DNA of 64,000 nt from an uncultured Alphaproteobacteria bacterium (lineage in GTDB: Bacteria; Pseudomonadota; Alphaproteobacteria; HIMB59; GCA-002718135): positions 235,127 to 299,126 of the forward strand of contig CACMJS010000001.1 of NCBI GenBank assembly GCA_902614085.1, read 5' to 3'. Position 1 is the first letter of the stretch; every line of letters begins with the position of its first letter. The notes beneath the pieces were generated by a model. The model was not told the origin of the DNA, searched no databases, and saw nothing but the letters and a program-made list of their open reading frames with translations. A program made the position numbers and the translations under genes. Shown piece by piece: positions 46,618 to 56,063 of the stretch.

Positions 46618-47499
46618 ATGAAAAAAGTTTTTGATAGTTTTTATGTTTTTTCTAAATTTTCTTTAAGTTTTATTCTTTTATTATGTGTTTTTTTCTTAAT
46701 TTATCTTCTCTATACGAATTATCAAAATGAAGATGCAGTATCAAAACTTCAGATCGAATTAGAAAATGAACTTAGGGAAAGTATTAATGAAAATTCTAAA
46801 TTTATAAAAAATATATCTAAAGAAATATTAGAAACAAAAACAGCTTTAACTAATATAGAAAAATTTATTAAAGAAAATTCAAATAAAGAATCAAAAGTTG
46901 ATTTGACGTCAATCAATGAAAGTATAGAATTATTAAACAAGAATTTCAATTCTCTAAGTTATGAGATTTCCTCTATAAAAAATAAGAATATTGAAGATCA
47001 GTCTAATAATAATCCTGAACTAGTAAATCAATCTATCAATGAAGTAGTTGAGTTAATAAAAATTAAATACGAAAACAACATGGATTTTGATAGGGAGCTC
47101 AAATACCTTGAAACAATTTTAAAAAATAATAAAAACCCTATTTTGGAAAAATTATCAATTCTAAAAAGAAATAAATACAAAGGTCATTCATTTTTAGAAG
47201 ATCAATTTAATGAAGAAGTTAATTTATATTTAAAGAATATTGTTAACAATAATAGTTTATTTAATAAAATTTTTTTGCCTTACATAAATCTTTCTCCATC
47301 TTCAGAAAATATTATTTCAGATGAAAAAATTTTAATATTAGAAGAAACTAAATTTTTTATAAAAAATAGAAATATATCTAAAGCTTATAACTCTATAAGT
47401 AAGATAGAAAATTATAATGTTTTTTTTAAAGTATCATTGAATGAAATGAAAAACTATAATACTTTTATTACAGAAATATCAAAATTAAATAATGTATAG
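46618..47499 (+). CDS. Mitofilin-like (COG4223) membrane protein
   Basis: A 293-residue protein with one N-terminal membrane segment (about residues 14-34) and a long helical, coiled-coil-like part after it (heptad-rich, residues ~40-130), then a helical C-terminal domain. In alphaproteobacteria this protein usually lies between hemD and hemY, and it is related to the mitochondrial cristae protein mitofilin. Here hemC and hemD are absent from the tsaD side. It overlaps the HemY-like gene by 8 nt. Sequence conservation is low, so the call rests largely on layout. Confidence 0.65.
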   Translation: MKKVFDSFYVFSKFSLSFILLLCVFFLIYLLYTNYQNEDAVSKLQIELENELRESINENSKFIKNISKEILETKTALTNIEKFIKENSNKESKVDLTSINESIELLNKNFNSLSYEISSIKNKNIEDQSNNNPELVNQSINEVVELIKIKYENNMDFDRELKYLETILKNNKNPILEKLSILKRNKYKGHSFLEDQFNEEVNLYLKNIVNNNSLFNKIFLPYINLSPSSENIISDEKILILEETKFFIKNRNISKAYNSISKIENYNVFFKVSLNEMKNYNTFITEISKLNNV

Positions 47500-48793
47500 A
47501 TTATTAATTTTTGTATTGCAGTTTCTGATATTAATCATATCACTCACTTTTATTTTTACCAATCCATTTATTATATCTTTAGATATAGGAAATTTAAAAT
47601 ATTCTTTTTCTTCAAATTTACTTTCCGTTGTTTTTATATCTTTTATTTTTTTATTATATTTGGTGTTTTATTTATTTTTCCGATCAAGACTTTCAATCGG
47701 TAAATATTTCTTAAAAAATAAATATAATAAAATTGAAAAAGGTTACTTACACTTTGTCGATGCAATGATAGCTGTTGCAAATAAAGATAACAAGACAGCT
47801 TTAAAATCACATAAAAAAATGGTTAGTTATCTCAAAGATGATCCATCATTATCTCTGTTATTAAAGGCTGAAGTTTTAAAGATTGAAAAAAAATTTCCAG
47901 AATTAAATAATGTTTATGAAGATATGATTAAATCAAAAAAAACTGAAACACTTGGATATAGAGGTTTAATGGAACAAAATTTAAGAAATCAAGATTATCA
48001 TCATGCCTTCTTATACGGTGAAAAATTATTTTCAATTAATCCAAATATTGAAAAACTTTATGATACACTAATATTTATTGCTGCAAAAACAAAAAACTGG
48101 AATCAAATAATTTTATTATCAGATAAAGCTTTTTCGCATAAAATAATAAGTAAAAAAGATTTAAATGAAAATAAATCAGTAGGATTTTACGAAATAGCTA
48201 AAATAAAATATGATAGTGATATTAGGGATTCATTAAAAAATATTTTGAAAGCAGTAGATTTGAAAAAAAATTTTCCTCCATACGTAAAGCTTCATCTAGA
48301 AATTATTGCTGGTTTGAATGATAAAAGAAACCTTAAAAAATTAATCAAGAAATATTGGAGTTTAAATCCAAGCTCTCTGCTTCGTTCTATTATAATAAAA
48401 ATACTTAATGATAATGATCTTACCGAGATAAAATTCATAAATGAAATTATTAACAATAATGCTAGCGAAGAGGAATCCAAAAAACTTTTAATTTACTTTG
48501 CTATAAAAAATTCAAACTGGGATCTTGCTAGAAAAAATATATTAGGTATGATCGGAGTTAATCCATCAAAAGAAATTTGTTATTTTATGTCAGATATAGA
48601 ACTTGGAGAAAATAATGATAAACAGAAAAGTGATGCTTGGATCATGAGGGCTGAAAATGCTAGTATCGAAGATACATGGATATGTACAATTTCGAATCAA
48701 ACTCAAGATGAATGGAGCGCTATATCTAATTCTGGAAATTATAATTCTCTTGTTTGGACAACCCATAAAATGCTAAGACAAAATAATAATTAA
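47492..48793 (+). CDS. HemY-like membrane TPR protein
   Basis: A 433-residue protein with two N-terminal membrane segments (about residues 5-25 and 40-65) and then a TPR-like helical domain, the alphaproteobacterial HemY N-domain family. It is not a protoporphyrinogen oxidase. The C-terminus reads WICTISNQTQDEWSAIS, where many members have paired cysteines of a rubredoxin-like knuckle; here only one cysteine remains. Its role in heme synthesis is uncertain. A glycosyltransferase gene follows 1 nt after the stop. Confidence 0.75.
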   Translation: MYRLLIFVLQFLILIISLTFIFTNPFIISLDIGNLKYSFSSNLLSVVFISFIFLLYLVFYLFFRSRLSIGKYFLKNKYNKIEKGYLHFVDAMIAVANKDNKTALKSHKKMVSYLKDDPSLSLLLKAEVLKIEKKFPELNNVYEDMIKSKKTETLGYRGLMEQNLRNQDYHHAFLYGEKLFSINPNIEKLYDTLIFIAAKTKNWNQIILLSDKAFSHKIISKKDLNENKSVGFYEIAKIKYDSDIRDSLKNILKAVDLKKNFPPYVKLHLEIIAGLNDKRNLKKLIKKYWSLNPSSLLRSIIIKILNDNDLTEIKFINEIINNNASEEESKKLLIYFAIKNSNWDLARKNILGMIGVNPSKEICYFMSDIELGENNDKQKSDAWIMRAENASIEDTWICTISNQTQDEWSAISNSGNYNSLVWTTHKMLRQNNN

Positions 48794-48794
48794 T

Positions 48795-49496
48795 ATGAAA
48801 CTACATTTTTTTATAGGATATGATTCTAAAGAAGATATTGCTTACAGAGTTTGTAAACACTCACTTTTAAAACGCTCTAGTATTGATGTTAGCGTTGTTT
48901 CTTTAAAACTAGAAGAACTTATAGCTAAAAACTTATATACTAGAAATGTTGATCCATTAGCTTCTACACAATTTACCTATTCCAGATTTTTAGTTCCTAA
49001 ACTTATGAATTATCAAGGTTGGGCAGTTTTTTGTGATTGTGATTTTATTTTCTTAGGAGATGTTTCAAATATATTAAATAATCTAGATGAATCAAAAGCG
49101 GCTTATTGTGTTCAGCATGACTATACACCTAAAGAAAAACATAAGATGGATGGACAAAAACAAACTATATATCCAAGAAAAAATTGGTCTAGTTTTATTT
49201 TATATAATTGTTCTCATCCAAGCACAATGAATCTAACGGTTGAAAAAGTAAATAATGAAACTGGGGCATATCTTCATCAATTTAAATGGTGCAAAGATGA
49301 TGAAATTGGTTCACTAGATGAAAGATGGAATTGGTTAGAGGGTTGGACCTCGGGTCACAATAATAAAAAACCCTATGCTGTACATTATACACGAGGCGGG
49401 CCTTGGTTTCCTGAATGGCAAGATGTTGAATTTGCAAAAGAGTGGCTATTGGAAAGAGATGAATATCTTTCTAAAAAATTTAACTCAAATTCCTAA
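48795..49496 (+). CDS. Glycosyltransferase (GT8/GT-A-like)
   Basis: A 233-residue protein of the GT-A type. FFIGYDSKEDIAYRVC begins the fold, YSRFLVPKLM and CDCDFIFLGD contain a DxD metal motif, and HYTRGGPWFPEWQ near the C-terminus is typical of a group of marine GT8-like enzymes. The sugar and acceptor are unknown. It ends in overlap (12 nt) with the convergent TPR gene. Confidence 0.83.
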   Translation: MKLHFFIGYDSKEDIAYRVCKHSLLKRSSIDVSVVSLKLEELIAKNLYTRNVDPLASTQFTYSRFLVPKLMNYQGWAVFCDCDFIFLGDVSNILNNLDESKAAYCVQHDYTPKEKHKMDGQKQTIYPRKNWSSFILYNCSHPSTMNLTVEKVNNETGAYLHQFKWCKDDEIGSLDERWNWLEGWTSGHNNKKPYAVHYTRGGPWFPEWQDVEFAKEWLLERDEYLSKKFNSNS

Positions 49497-51272
49497 AATA
49501 TTATTTAAAAATTTAGAGTCTCCTAAAAGTTTTTTTTTGTCAGTTAGTCTAATAGAGTTATACCAAGGAGTATTATCTGTTTTTTGATTCCAATAATGAA
49601 AGACAGCAAAATTTTTTGGTTTAATTAAAATCGTTTTTACACCTAATGCTCCAGCAAGATGGGCAGTACTATTGCTAATAGTAACAAACAGATCAAGTGA
49701 TTTTAATAATGAAGCAATCCCTTCAAAATCATTATACAAATCCAGATCCTTTATATTCAGCAATTTATTCTCAACCCTTTTATTGAAACTATAAATTTCA
49801 TCTTCAACATCCCCATATTGTAAATTAAATATATCACAGTTAGTAAGATTAAAAATTTTATAAAGATCGTTAAGGTTTAGAGATTTGTCTGAGGCAAATT
49901 TATTATTAAAACTTTTCCACGATAATCCAATTCTGTATTTCTTTTTATAAATCGACAATTTCTTTTGCATGTCTTCAAATTTTTTTTTGTCTACTTTTAA
50001 AAAAGAATAATTTTTGAAATCTTTGATATTCTTACGATAATACCTTCCTAAGCTTCCTGCATAAATTACATTATCAATCTTTTTAAACTTCTGATCATCA
50101 TTTGTAATTGTTCCAAGAGCAACAAATTTTTCACTATATTTTGGGAATGATCTTTTGTATAGATTTAATAAACGAGGATCACATTCAATAATTGTATCAT
50201 CAATATCATTTAATAGATCTCTGTACATAGAACTATAAAGAATTTCATCTCCAACACCTTGTTCGCGTACAATTAAAAATTTACCCATTTTATTTTTCAG
50301 GCTACTTGATCTATATATTTTGCTATTCAGTTTTTTAATGTAATTACTTTTCTCTCTAAAATCTTCTAAATCTAATCTTCCATCAAAGTAATTCCACCCA
50401 TTTTCGAAATCGTGATCCTTTAGATAGATGAGAGAAATTGTTTTTTGAATATCACCGTCATTATTTTTCATTTCTAAAGCTTTAAAGCTATTTTTCTTTG
50501 CTTCTTTATGGTCATTTAAATCAAAATAAATTTTTGCCAAATTGTTATAGATATAAGCATTATTTGGATTTATCAAAAGAGCTTGGTTGTAATATTTTAA
50601 GGCTTTTTTATAAGATAATTCTTCTCTATAAAAACCTGCAATATTATTTAATAAATAAAAAGAAAAATTGTCAATTTTTAATGCTCTTAAATAATATTCT
50701 TCTGCTTTTACTCTTTCATTTTGTTCATGGTATGTCCTTGCTAAAGAATTTAATGCTGAGAGATTTTTTGAGTCTATTTTTAAAATATTTTCAAATATTT
50801 TTATTGCTCCATCATAATTACCCTCTTGAAATAAGCACTGACCTATTACACTTAGAGAACCTAAGTCTTTATTATTTTTTTTAAGGTAAAATAAGCAAAT
50901 TTTTTTTGCTTCTTCAATTCTATTCAATTTGTATAGAACAAAAGCTTTGTCTTTATCTACATTTTCAATTATCTTTATTTTTAAAATACTTTCTATTGTA
51001 TTAAGTGCTTCATAAAAATTTCCTTCTACAATATCCATGTTATAAAGATTTATCATTGCTTTTAGATTTTTTTCAGCTTTTATTAAATGATTATAATTTA
51101 TTCTAGCTTCTTCATTGAAGTTTAGATTCTGCTGAATAACTGCAAGGTTATAACGTAATAGATTATTATCTTTATTTTTTTTAAAAATTTTTTGAAGCTC
51201 TTTATAACTTTTTAATTTATCACCCTCTTCAAATCTTTTGAGAATAATATTAATTTGAGAAACTAAATTCAT
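49485..51272 (-). CDS. TPR-glycosyltransferase-like protein, copy 1
   Basis: A 595-residue protein. The N-terminal ~300 residues are TPR repeats, for example AEEYYLRALKIDNFSFYLLN and AYIYNNLAKIYFDLNDHKEA. The rest is a GT-B-like domain with LIVREQGVGDEILYSS, KKYRIGLSWKS and SLDLFVTISNSTAHLAGAL, the nucleotide-sugar-binding-like end seen in GT9 and GT41 relatives. It may transfer a sugar to protein or lipid; the substrate is not known. It overlaps its paralogue by 23 nt and both read in the same direction. Confidence 0.8.
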   Translation of the reverse strand: MNLVSQINIILKRFEEGDKLKSYKELQKIFKKNKDNNLLRYNLAVIQQNLNFNEEARINYNHLIKAEKNLKAMINLYNMDIVEGNFYEALNTIESILKIKIIENVDKDKAFVLYKLNRIEEAKKICLFYLKKNNKDLGSLSVIGQCLFQEGNYDGAIKIFENILKIDSKNLSALNSLARTYHEQNERVKAEEYYLRALKIDNFSFYLLNNIAGFYREELSYKKALKYYNQALLINPNNAYIYNNLAKIYFDLNDHKEAKKNSFKALEMKNNDGDIQKTISLIYLKDHDFENGWNYFDGRLDLEDFREKSNYIKKLNSKIYRSSSLKNKMGKFLIVREQGVGDEILYSSMYRDLLNDIDDTIIECDPRLLNLYKRSFPKYSEKFVALGTITNDDQKFKKIDNVIYAGSLGRYYRKNIKDFKNYSFLKVDKKKFEDMQKKLSIYKKKYRIGLSWKSFNNKFASDKSLNLNDLYKIFNLTNCDIFNLQYGDVEDEIYSFNKRVENKLLNIKDLDLYNDFEGIASLLKSLDLFVTISNSTAHLAGALGVKTILIKPKNFAVFHYWNQKTDNTPWYNSIRLTDKKKLLGDSKFLNNILGI

Positions 51273-53055
51273 TTTTTTTTTCTAAAATATTATTTATTTG
51301 GTTAATGGTTTCACTTATTGAGCTTTCTATTCCTAAAACTTTTATATTTTTATACCATATTGATGATTCACTACTAGTATTCCAATAGAAGTACGTTGAT
51401 GATTTTTTCGGACATATTAATATTGTAGGTATTCCAAGAGCTCCTGCAAAATGAGCAGTTGAGTTGCTAACTGTTATAAACAAATCTAAGTTTTTTAGCA
51501 AACCCATGCAAGATTCAACATCATTGAATAAATCTAAATCATCAAATATTTTTAAATATTTATTCTGACTAGATAAATATTTTTTATCATTCTCAATATT
51601 TCCATATTGTAAATTTATAACTAGTCTATCGCTGGTAAATAATGGTTCAAAATCTTTTATAGATAGTGATTTTAAACTTCCATAAATATTTATAACACTT
51701 TTCCATGAAATACCTATTTTTAGTTTTTCTTTGCAATTAGATAGTTTTTCTTTGTACTCAGCAATAATGTCATTTCTAGCTAATAGATAATTAAAATTAT
51801 TAAAGTCAGTTTTTCTTTTTCTAAAAAATTGCATCATACTTCCCGCGTATATTACATTATCAAATTCAGATATCTTTGAATTGTTTGAATAGTATCCATC
51901 TTCAACAAAGATATCACTTTGAAACGATCGACTAAAAACCGATACCAATCTTTTATCGGCTTCAATTTTAATATTTTTAAAATTGTTAATTATATCTTTA
52001 TATATAGAACTAAATAATATTTCCTCACCAATTCCTTGTTCTCTTAAAATTAGTAATTTATTTTCTGAATTTATTTTTAAATTGGCAAACAGATTATTCT
52101 TAACTAGTTCAAAATTATTTAATTTGACTTTATTTTTTTCAATCAATAATCTTGAGTCAAATAAATTCCACGAACTTGAAAAATTATTTAATTTTAATTG
52201 TAAAGTACAATAAGCATACATTAACTTATAATCGTATGGATTAATTTTAATTGCCTTATCGTAGTAAATTTTAGCTTCTTTTTCTTTATTTTCTCTACAA
52301 TAACATATTGCTATATTAGATAAAATTTCTTGATTATTTGGGTCTAAATCTAAGGCTTTATTGTAAACTTTTATAGCTTCTAAAACTTTATCTTGAAGAC
52401 TTAAAACATTGCCTAAATTTACTATTGTTTTAGGATTATCAGATTCAATCCCATGAGCATCTTTAAATACTGTATATGCTTCATCTAATTTTTCTAATTC
52501 AAGTAAACAAATGCCTAAATTATTATAACTATCAACATATTTACTATTTATCTTAATTGCTTGCTCAAAATAATTTTTTGCTTCGTGAAAGTTACTATTT
52601 TTAAAATATATCAACCCTTTAATATTATAGGCAAAGAAATCTTTCTCTTCTAATTTTGAAATATTGTCTATGTATTTTTTTGCATTATCAAAATTATTTT
52701 TTAAAAAATAGATGTAAGCTTTATCACGCATTGCCTCATAATGATCTTTATCTATTCTAAGAATTAAATTAATATTTTCTAATGCTTCATCTAAAAGGGA
52801 TTTGGTTAGGAGTAATTTATAAATTTTAGAAATACATTCGATATTACTCTTATCGATTAACAAAATTTTTTTTAAAGAATTTATTGTCGTATCTACATCA
52901 CCCATTCTTTGTGCTATTTGTGATAGCACATTTAGAACATTAATATTTTTATGATATTTTGTTGATAGTTTTTTAATATCTTCGTAGGCAAGATTCTTAT
53001 CTATTTTGTTAAATGTATTAACTATTTTTTTTAGTTTATTTTTTAAGTTAGACAT
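51250..53055 (-). CDS. TPR-glycosyltransferase-like protein, copy 2
   Basis: A 601-residue paralogue of the following gene with the same layout: TPR repeats for ~300 residues, then ILREQGIGEEILFSSIYKD, IGISWKSVIN and LFITVSNSTAHFAGALGIPT. The shared C-terminal motifs show a tandem duplication; the TPR halves have diverged more. The start lies just after the terminator of the Bax-inhibitor gene, so it needs its own promoter or read-through. Confidence 0.8.
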   Translation of the reverse strand: MSNLKNKLKKIVNTFNKIDKNLAYEDIKKLSTKYHKNINVLNVLSQIAQRMGDVDTTINSLKKILLIDKSNIECISKIYKLLLTKSLLDEALENINLILRIDKDHYEAMRDKAYIYFLKNNFDNAKKYIDNISKLEEKDFFAYNIKGLIYFKNSNFHEAKNYFEQAIKINSKYVDSYNNLGICLLELEKLDEAYTVFKDAHGIESDNPKTIVNLGNVLSLQDKVLEAIKVYNKALDLDPNNQEILSNIAICYCRENKEKEAKIYYDKAIKINPYDYKLMYAYCTLQLKLNNFSSSWNLFDSRLLIEKNKVKLNNFELVKNNLFANLKINSENKLLILREQGIGEEILFSSIYKDIINNFKNIKIEADKRLVSVFSRSFQSDIFVEDGYYSNNSKISEFDNVIYAGSMMQFFRKRKTDFNNFNYLLARNDIIAEYKEKLSNCKEKLKIGISWKSVINIYGSLKSLSIKDFEPLFTSDRLVINLQYGNIENDKKYLSSQNKYLKIFDDLDLFNDVESCMGLLKNLDLFITVSNSTAHFAGALGIPTILICPKKSSTYFYWNTSSESSIWYKNIKVLGIESSISETINQINNILEKKNEFSFSN

Positions 53056-53084
53056 AAAAAAACCCAGTCTTTAAAAGACTGGGT
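53056..53084 (-). terminator. Rho-independent terminator of the Bax-inhibitor-like gene
   Basis: An inverted repeat ACCCAGTCTTT/AAAGACTGGGT (53062-53072 with 53074-53084) has a GC-rich base and, on the minus strand, is followed by a run of seven T residues. It ends directly before the start codon of the downstream TPR gene. Confidence 0.9.
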
Positions 53085-53115
53085 ATAATAAAAAGATATT
53101 TGGGTTTTAAAAGAA

Positions 53116-53868
53116 TTATCTTCTTTGGCCAAATAATTGTAGTAATAATATGAATAGATTGATGAAGTCTAAATACAGTTTTAATGCACCCATCAGTGCT
53201 TTTTTTGATCCTATTTCTTCACTATCACCACCGTAATACATATTTTTGATATTTTGAGTATCGTATGCTGTTAATCCTACAAATACTAGAACACCAATAA
53301 CAGATATTGCAAATTGTAATGCTGTTGAACCAACAAAAATATTAACTACACTTGCAATAATAATACCAATGAGTCCCATAAATAAGAAACCACCAAGTTT
53401 AGTTAAGTCTTTTTTAGTTGTATATCCATACAAGCTCATTGCACCGAATGTACCTGCAGTAATGAAAAATACTCTTGCTATAGAAGTTTGAGTAAATTCA
53501 ATAAATACTGAAGCGAGAGATAATCCCATTATACTTGCAAATAACCAAAATGTTATTTGAGCTGCGGATACTGACATCCTATTAATTCTAGCACTCAAAT
53601 AAAAAACAAATCCTAGCGGAGCTAGCATAACGATCCATTTTAGTGGAGATCCAAAAAGTAATGCACCCACCTGAGTTACACCCACGATTTGACCCATTTC
53701 ATTAGTAACTATGGATGCTTTTCCAAAGAAGTAAGCAATAAATCCAGTAAGTAACAAGCCAATCGTCATGTAATTGTAGACTTTAAGCATGTACGCTCTC
53801 AAGCCTTCATCAATTGCCGCTTGATCTACTGATTTAGTATAAGATCGTTGATTAAAGTCTAAAGCCAT
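53116..53868 (-). CDS. Bax inhibitor-1/YccA-family membrane protein
   Basis: A 250-residue integral membrane protein with about seven hydrophobic segments, matching the BI-1/YccA family (YMTIGLLLTGFIAYF first segment, GVTQVGALLFGSPLKW, LTAYDTQNIKNMYYG, then ALKLYLDFINLFILLL with the conserved acidic residue). Family members are linked to FtsH quality control or calcium leak, but the function here is not established. A strong AAAAGGAG precedes the ATG and the gene has a terminator. It is divergent from the aldo-keto reductase pair. Confidence 0.93.
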   Translation of the reverse strand: MALDFNQRSYTKSVDQAAIDEGLRAYMLKVYNYMTIGLLLTGFIAYFFGKASIVTNEMGQIVGVTQVGALLFGSPLKWIVMLAPLGFVFYLSARINRMSVSAAQITFWLFASIMGLSLASVFIEFTQTSIARVFFITAGTFGAMSLYGYTTKKDLTKLGGFLFMGLIGIIIASVVNIFVGSTALQFAISVIGVLVFVGLTAYDTQNIKNMYYGGDSEEIGSKKALMGALKLYLDFINLFILLLQLFGQRR

Positions 53869-53938
53869 AATTTCTCCTTTTAATTATTACTAATATCGCT
53901 ATAAATCTGACAATTTCAAGGCATTTTGTAAAAATAGT

Positions 53939-54988
53939 ATGAAGTATAGAAAACTAGGGACCACAGATTTAGAAGTAAGCGTTATTTGTTTAGGGACAAT
54001 GACCTGGGGAGAACAAAATAATCAAGAAGACGGTTTTAAACAAATGGACTATGCTTTTGAAAGAGGTGTCAATTTTTTTGATACAGCTGAGGTTTACTCT
54101 ATACCAACTAGAGCTGAAACCTATGGCAAAACAGAGGAAATAATTGGTAATTGGTTTGCTCAAAACAATAAACGAAAAGATGTAATTTTAGCAACTAAAA
54201 TTTGTGCAAAAAGTGAAGGGAATAGTTGGATTAGAGATGGTGGACCAAATCTAATTTTTGATAAAAAAAATATTAATGAAGCTGTTGACGGCAGTCTTAA
54301 AAGATTAAAAACTGATTATATCGATTTATATCAACTTCACGCACCAGAGAGGAAAGTACCAAAGTTTGGAAAACTAGATTTTAAATATGATCCTGAAGAT
54401 TCATGGGTTGAGTTAGAAGAAGTGTTATCTTGTCTCCAAGATTTAATTAAGCAAGGAAAAGTAAGACACATAGGTGTCTCTAATGAAACACCTTGGGGCG
54501 TTATGCAATATATGAAATTATCTGAAGAAAAAAATCTTCCCAGGATGATGTCTATTCAAAATGTTTATAGTTTAGTAAATAGAATTTTTGATATCCATAA
54601 CTCTGAAGTATCAATAAGAGAGAATTGTGGTTTACTCGCTTACTCGCCTTTAGCAGGTGGAAGATTAAGTGGAAAATATATTGGTGGTAAAAATCCACCT
54701 AATACAAGATTTACATTATGGGCTAATCGCTTTGATAGACATAATACAATGAGAGGAGAAAATGCTATCGAAAAATATGTTAATCTTGCTAATAAGCATG
54801 GCATAGCACCGTCAACCTTTGCTAATGCATTTGTAAACGATCGTCCATTCGTTACAAGCAATATAATTGGAGCTACAACAATGGAGCAACTTAAAGAAAA
54901 TATAGATAGTATTGAGGTCAGATTATCAAATGATATTTTAAAAGAAATTGAAGATATTCATCTTTATGATCCAAATCCTTGCGTGTAA
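53939..54988 (+). CDS. Aldo/keto reductase, Tas-like, copy 1
   Basis: A 349-residue NADPH-dependent reductase with a TIM barrel. The catalytic set is visible: Asp in FFDTAEVY with its tyrosine, Lys in ILATKIC, and His in LYQLHAPE; the cofactor region SNIIGATTMEQLKENI is near the C-terminus. It resembles E. coli Tas. Its substrate is unknown. A second copy follows 18 nt downstream with very similar protein sequence. Confidence 0.92.
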   Translation: MKYRKLGTTDLEVSVICLGTMTWGEQNNQEDGFKQMDYAFERGVNFFDTAEVYSIPTRAETYGKTEEIIGNWFAQNNKRKDVILATKICAKSEGNSWIRDGGPNLIFDKKNINEAVDGSLKRLKTDYIDLYQLHAPERKVPKFGKLDFKYDPEDSWVELEEVLSCLQDLIKQGKVRHIGVSNETPWGVMQYMKLSEEKNLPRMMSIQNVYSLVNRIFDIHNSEVSIRENCGLLAYSPLAGGRLSGKYIGGKNPPNTRFTLWANRFDRHNTMRGENAIEKYVNLANKHGIAPSTFANAFVNDRPFVTSNIIGATTMEQLKENIDSIEVRLSNDILKEIEDIHLYDPNPCV

Positions 54989-55006
54989 TAATTATGTATA
55001 TAAAAA

Positions 55007-56059
55007 ATGAAATATAGAAAATTAGGTAATACAGATATTGATGTAAGTGTCATTTGTTTAGGCACAATGACTTTTGGTGAGCAAAATAGTCAACAAGAAG
55101 GTTTTGATCAAATGGATTATGCAGTTGAAAGAGGTGTCAATTTTTTTGACACAGCTGAGCTATACGCTGTCATGCCGAGAAAAGAAACTTATGGCAAAAC
55201 AGAAGAAATAGTTGGCAATTGGTTTCATGAAAGAAAAAATAGAGACAAAATTATTTTAGCCTCAAAAATAGCTTCAAAATCAGATGGCCTTGAGTGGATT
55301 AGAGGAGGATCAAAAAGTTTAGGTTTTGATAAAAAAAATATGAATGCTGCAATAGATGAGAGCCTCAAAAGATTAAAGACTGATTATATTGATCTATATC
55401 AATTACACTGGCCTGAAAGAAAGGTTCCAAAATTTGGAATTTTAGATTTTGAATATGATGCTAGTGATAATGATTGGACTACTGTTGAAGAAGTTTTATA
55501 TAATTTAGACCAACTTGTTAAAGCAGGCAAAATTAGATACGCCGGTTTATCTAATGAAACACCATGGGGTGTAATGAAATATCTTCAAGTTTCAAAAGAA
55601 AAAAATCTTCCACGCATGATGTCAATACAGAATGTTTATAGTTTAGTTAACCGAGTATTTGATATTCATAACTCTGAAGTTTCAATAAGAGAAAATTGTG
55701 GTTTACTCGCTTACTCGCCTTTAGCAGGCGGGAGACTAAGTGGTAAATATATTGGGGGAAAAAATCCTGAAAAAGCAAGGTATACTCTTTGGCCAAGACG
55801 ATTTTCTAGACACCATACTGAAAGAGGAGAAAGAGCAATAGAAAAATATTTTGGACTTGCTGAAAAATACGAAATAGCACCATCTACATTTGCTAACGCT
55901 TTTGTAAATGATCGTCCATTTGTTACAAGCAATATAATTGGTGCTACGACCATGAACCAGCTTAAAGAAAATATTGATAGTATTGATATAACGCTTTCAA
56001 AAGAAATATTAAAAGAAATTGAAGATATTCATCTTTATGATCCAAATCCTTGTGTTTAG
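55007..56059 (+). CDS. Aldo/keto reductase, Tas-like, copy 2
   Basis: A 350-residue paralogue of the preceding gene. FFDTAELY, ILASKIA and LYQLHWPE hold the catalytic tetrad, and this copy's GTMTFGEQNSQQ and LYQLHWP segments are closer to E. coli Tas than copy 1. The last stretch of protein (KEIEDIHLYDPNPCV) is identical to copy 1, and the DNA is almost identical there. Probably one operon with copy 1. Confidence 0.92.
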   Translation: MKYRKLGNTDIDVSVICLGTMTFGEQNSQQEGFDQMDYAVERGVNFFDTAELYAVMPRKETYGKTEEIVGNWFHERKNRDKIILASKIASKSDGLEWIRGGSKSLGFDKKNMNAAIDESLKRLKTDYIDLYQLHWPERKVPKFGILDFEYDASDNDWTTVEEVLYNLDQLVKAGKIRYAGLSNETPWGVMKYLQVSKEKNLPRMMSIQNVYSLVNRVFDIHNSEVSIRENCGLLAYSPLAGGRLSGKYIGGKNPEKARYTLWPRRFSRHHTERGERAIEKYFGLAEKYEIAPSTFANAFVNDRPFVTSNIIGATTMNQLKENIDSIDITLSKEILKEIEDIHLYDPNPCV

Positions 56060-56063
56060 TTTT

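Noticed and set aside
47492..48793. Protoporphyrinogen oxidase (the other protein called HemY)
   Set aside because: No FAD motif; two membrane segments and TPR-like helices instead.
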